From Antennarius striatus (lineage: Eukaryota; Chordata; Actinopteri; Lophiiformes; Antennariidae): DNA of 64,000 nt. How positions within the stretch are numbered: the first letter of the stretch is position 1; each line of letters begins with the position of its first letter. Positions 63,944 through 64,000 of the stretch are shown piece after piece. The position numbers and the translations under genes were made by a program. The notes under the pieces were generated by a model. The model saw only the letters and a list, made by a program, of their open reading frames with translations, was not told the DNA's origin and made no database searches. The stretch lies in NCBI RefSeq assembly GCF_040054535.1, contig NC_090792.1, forward strand, positions 3,645,001-3,709,000. The letters are read 5' to 3'.

Positions 63944-64000
63944 CTGAAAGGAGACACTTCTATGACATTATCATTTACAGTATTATCATCGTCATCATCA

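Overview
The window is vertebrate nuclear DNA, almost certainly from a teleost fish. Its genes are split into many short exons with GT-AG borders, intron DNA is full of simple repeats ((CA)n, (GA)n, ATATT and ATCAT arrays), and the dispersed repeats are of fish type (CR1/L2-like LINEs, tRNA-headed SINEs, Tigger, Tc1 and hAT remnants). The five protein-coding genes have clear vertebrate orthologues. No bacterial, viral, CRISPR or tRNA gene was seen.

Layout. (1) 287-8288, minus: a V-ATPase subunit C gene (atp6v1c2-like), 12 coding exons, 377 aa. (2) 8289-9895: divergent spacer with a nested minisatellite and two pentanucleotide arrays. (3) 9896-27650, plus: nol10, 21 coding exons, 725 aa; its introns 12, 13 and 16 hold most of the transposon debris. 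(4) 27651-34360: about 6.7 kb without a recognisable gene, ending in a 5'-truncated LINE that abuts the next promoter. (5) 34365-38800, plus: odc1, with TATA box, a noncoding first exon, nine coding exons and 460 aa. (6) 38800-40347: tail-to-tail spacer. (7) 40348-57451, minus: wdr35 (IFT121), 28 coding exons, 1185 aa. (8) 59386-63943, minus: the 3' part of matn3, with eight EGF exons and a coiled-coil split by an AT-AC intron; the von Willebrand A exon lies beyond the right edge.

Every exon chain was assembled by hand and keeps frame from end to end. The summed CDS lengths (1134, 2178, 1383 and 3558 nt) are divisible by three, and the proteins are close in length to the human ones. From memory of the human map, odc1-nol10-atp6v1c2 keeps the gene order and relative orientation of 2p25, and wdr35-matn3 keeps that of 2p24. 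These two blocks are about 10 Mb apart in human but adjacent here.

The genes serve unrelated processes: proton pumping, 40S ribosome biogenesis, polyamine synthesis, intraflagellar transport and cartilage matrix. No new multi-gene system is evident. The points worth a second look are unusual splicing (two GC-AG introns, one of them short, stop-free and in frame; one U12 AT-AC intron), an enlarged matrilin-3 EGF array, a LINE inserted beside the odc1 core promoter, an exact 110-bp duplication that supplies the sequence in front of a nol10 splice acceptor, and several hairpin-forming repeats.
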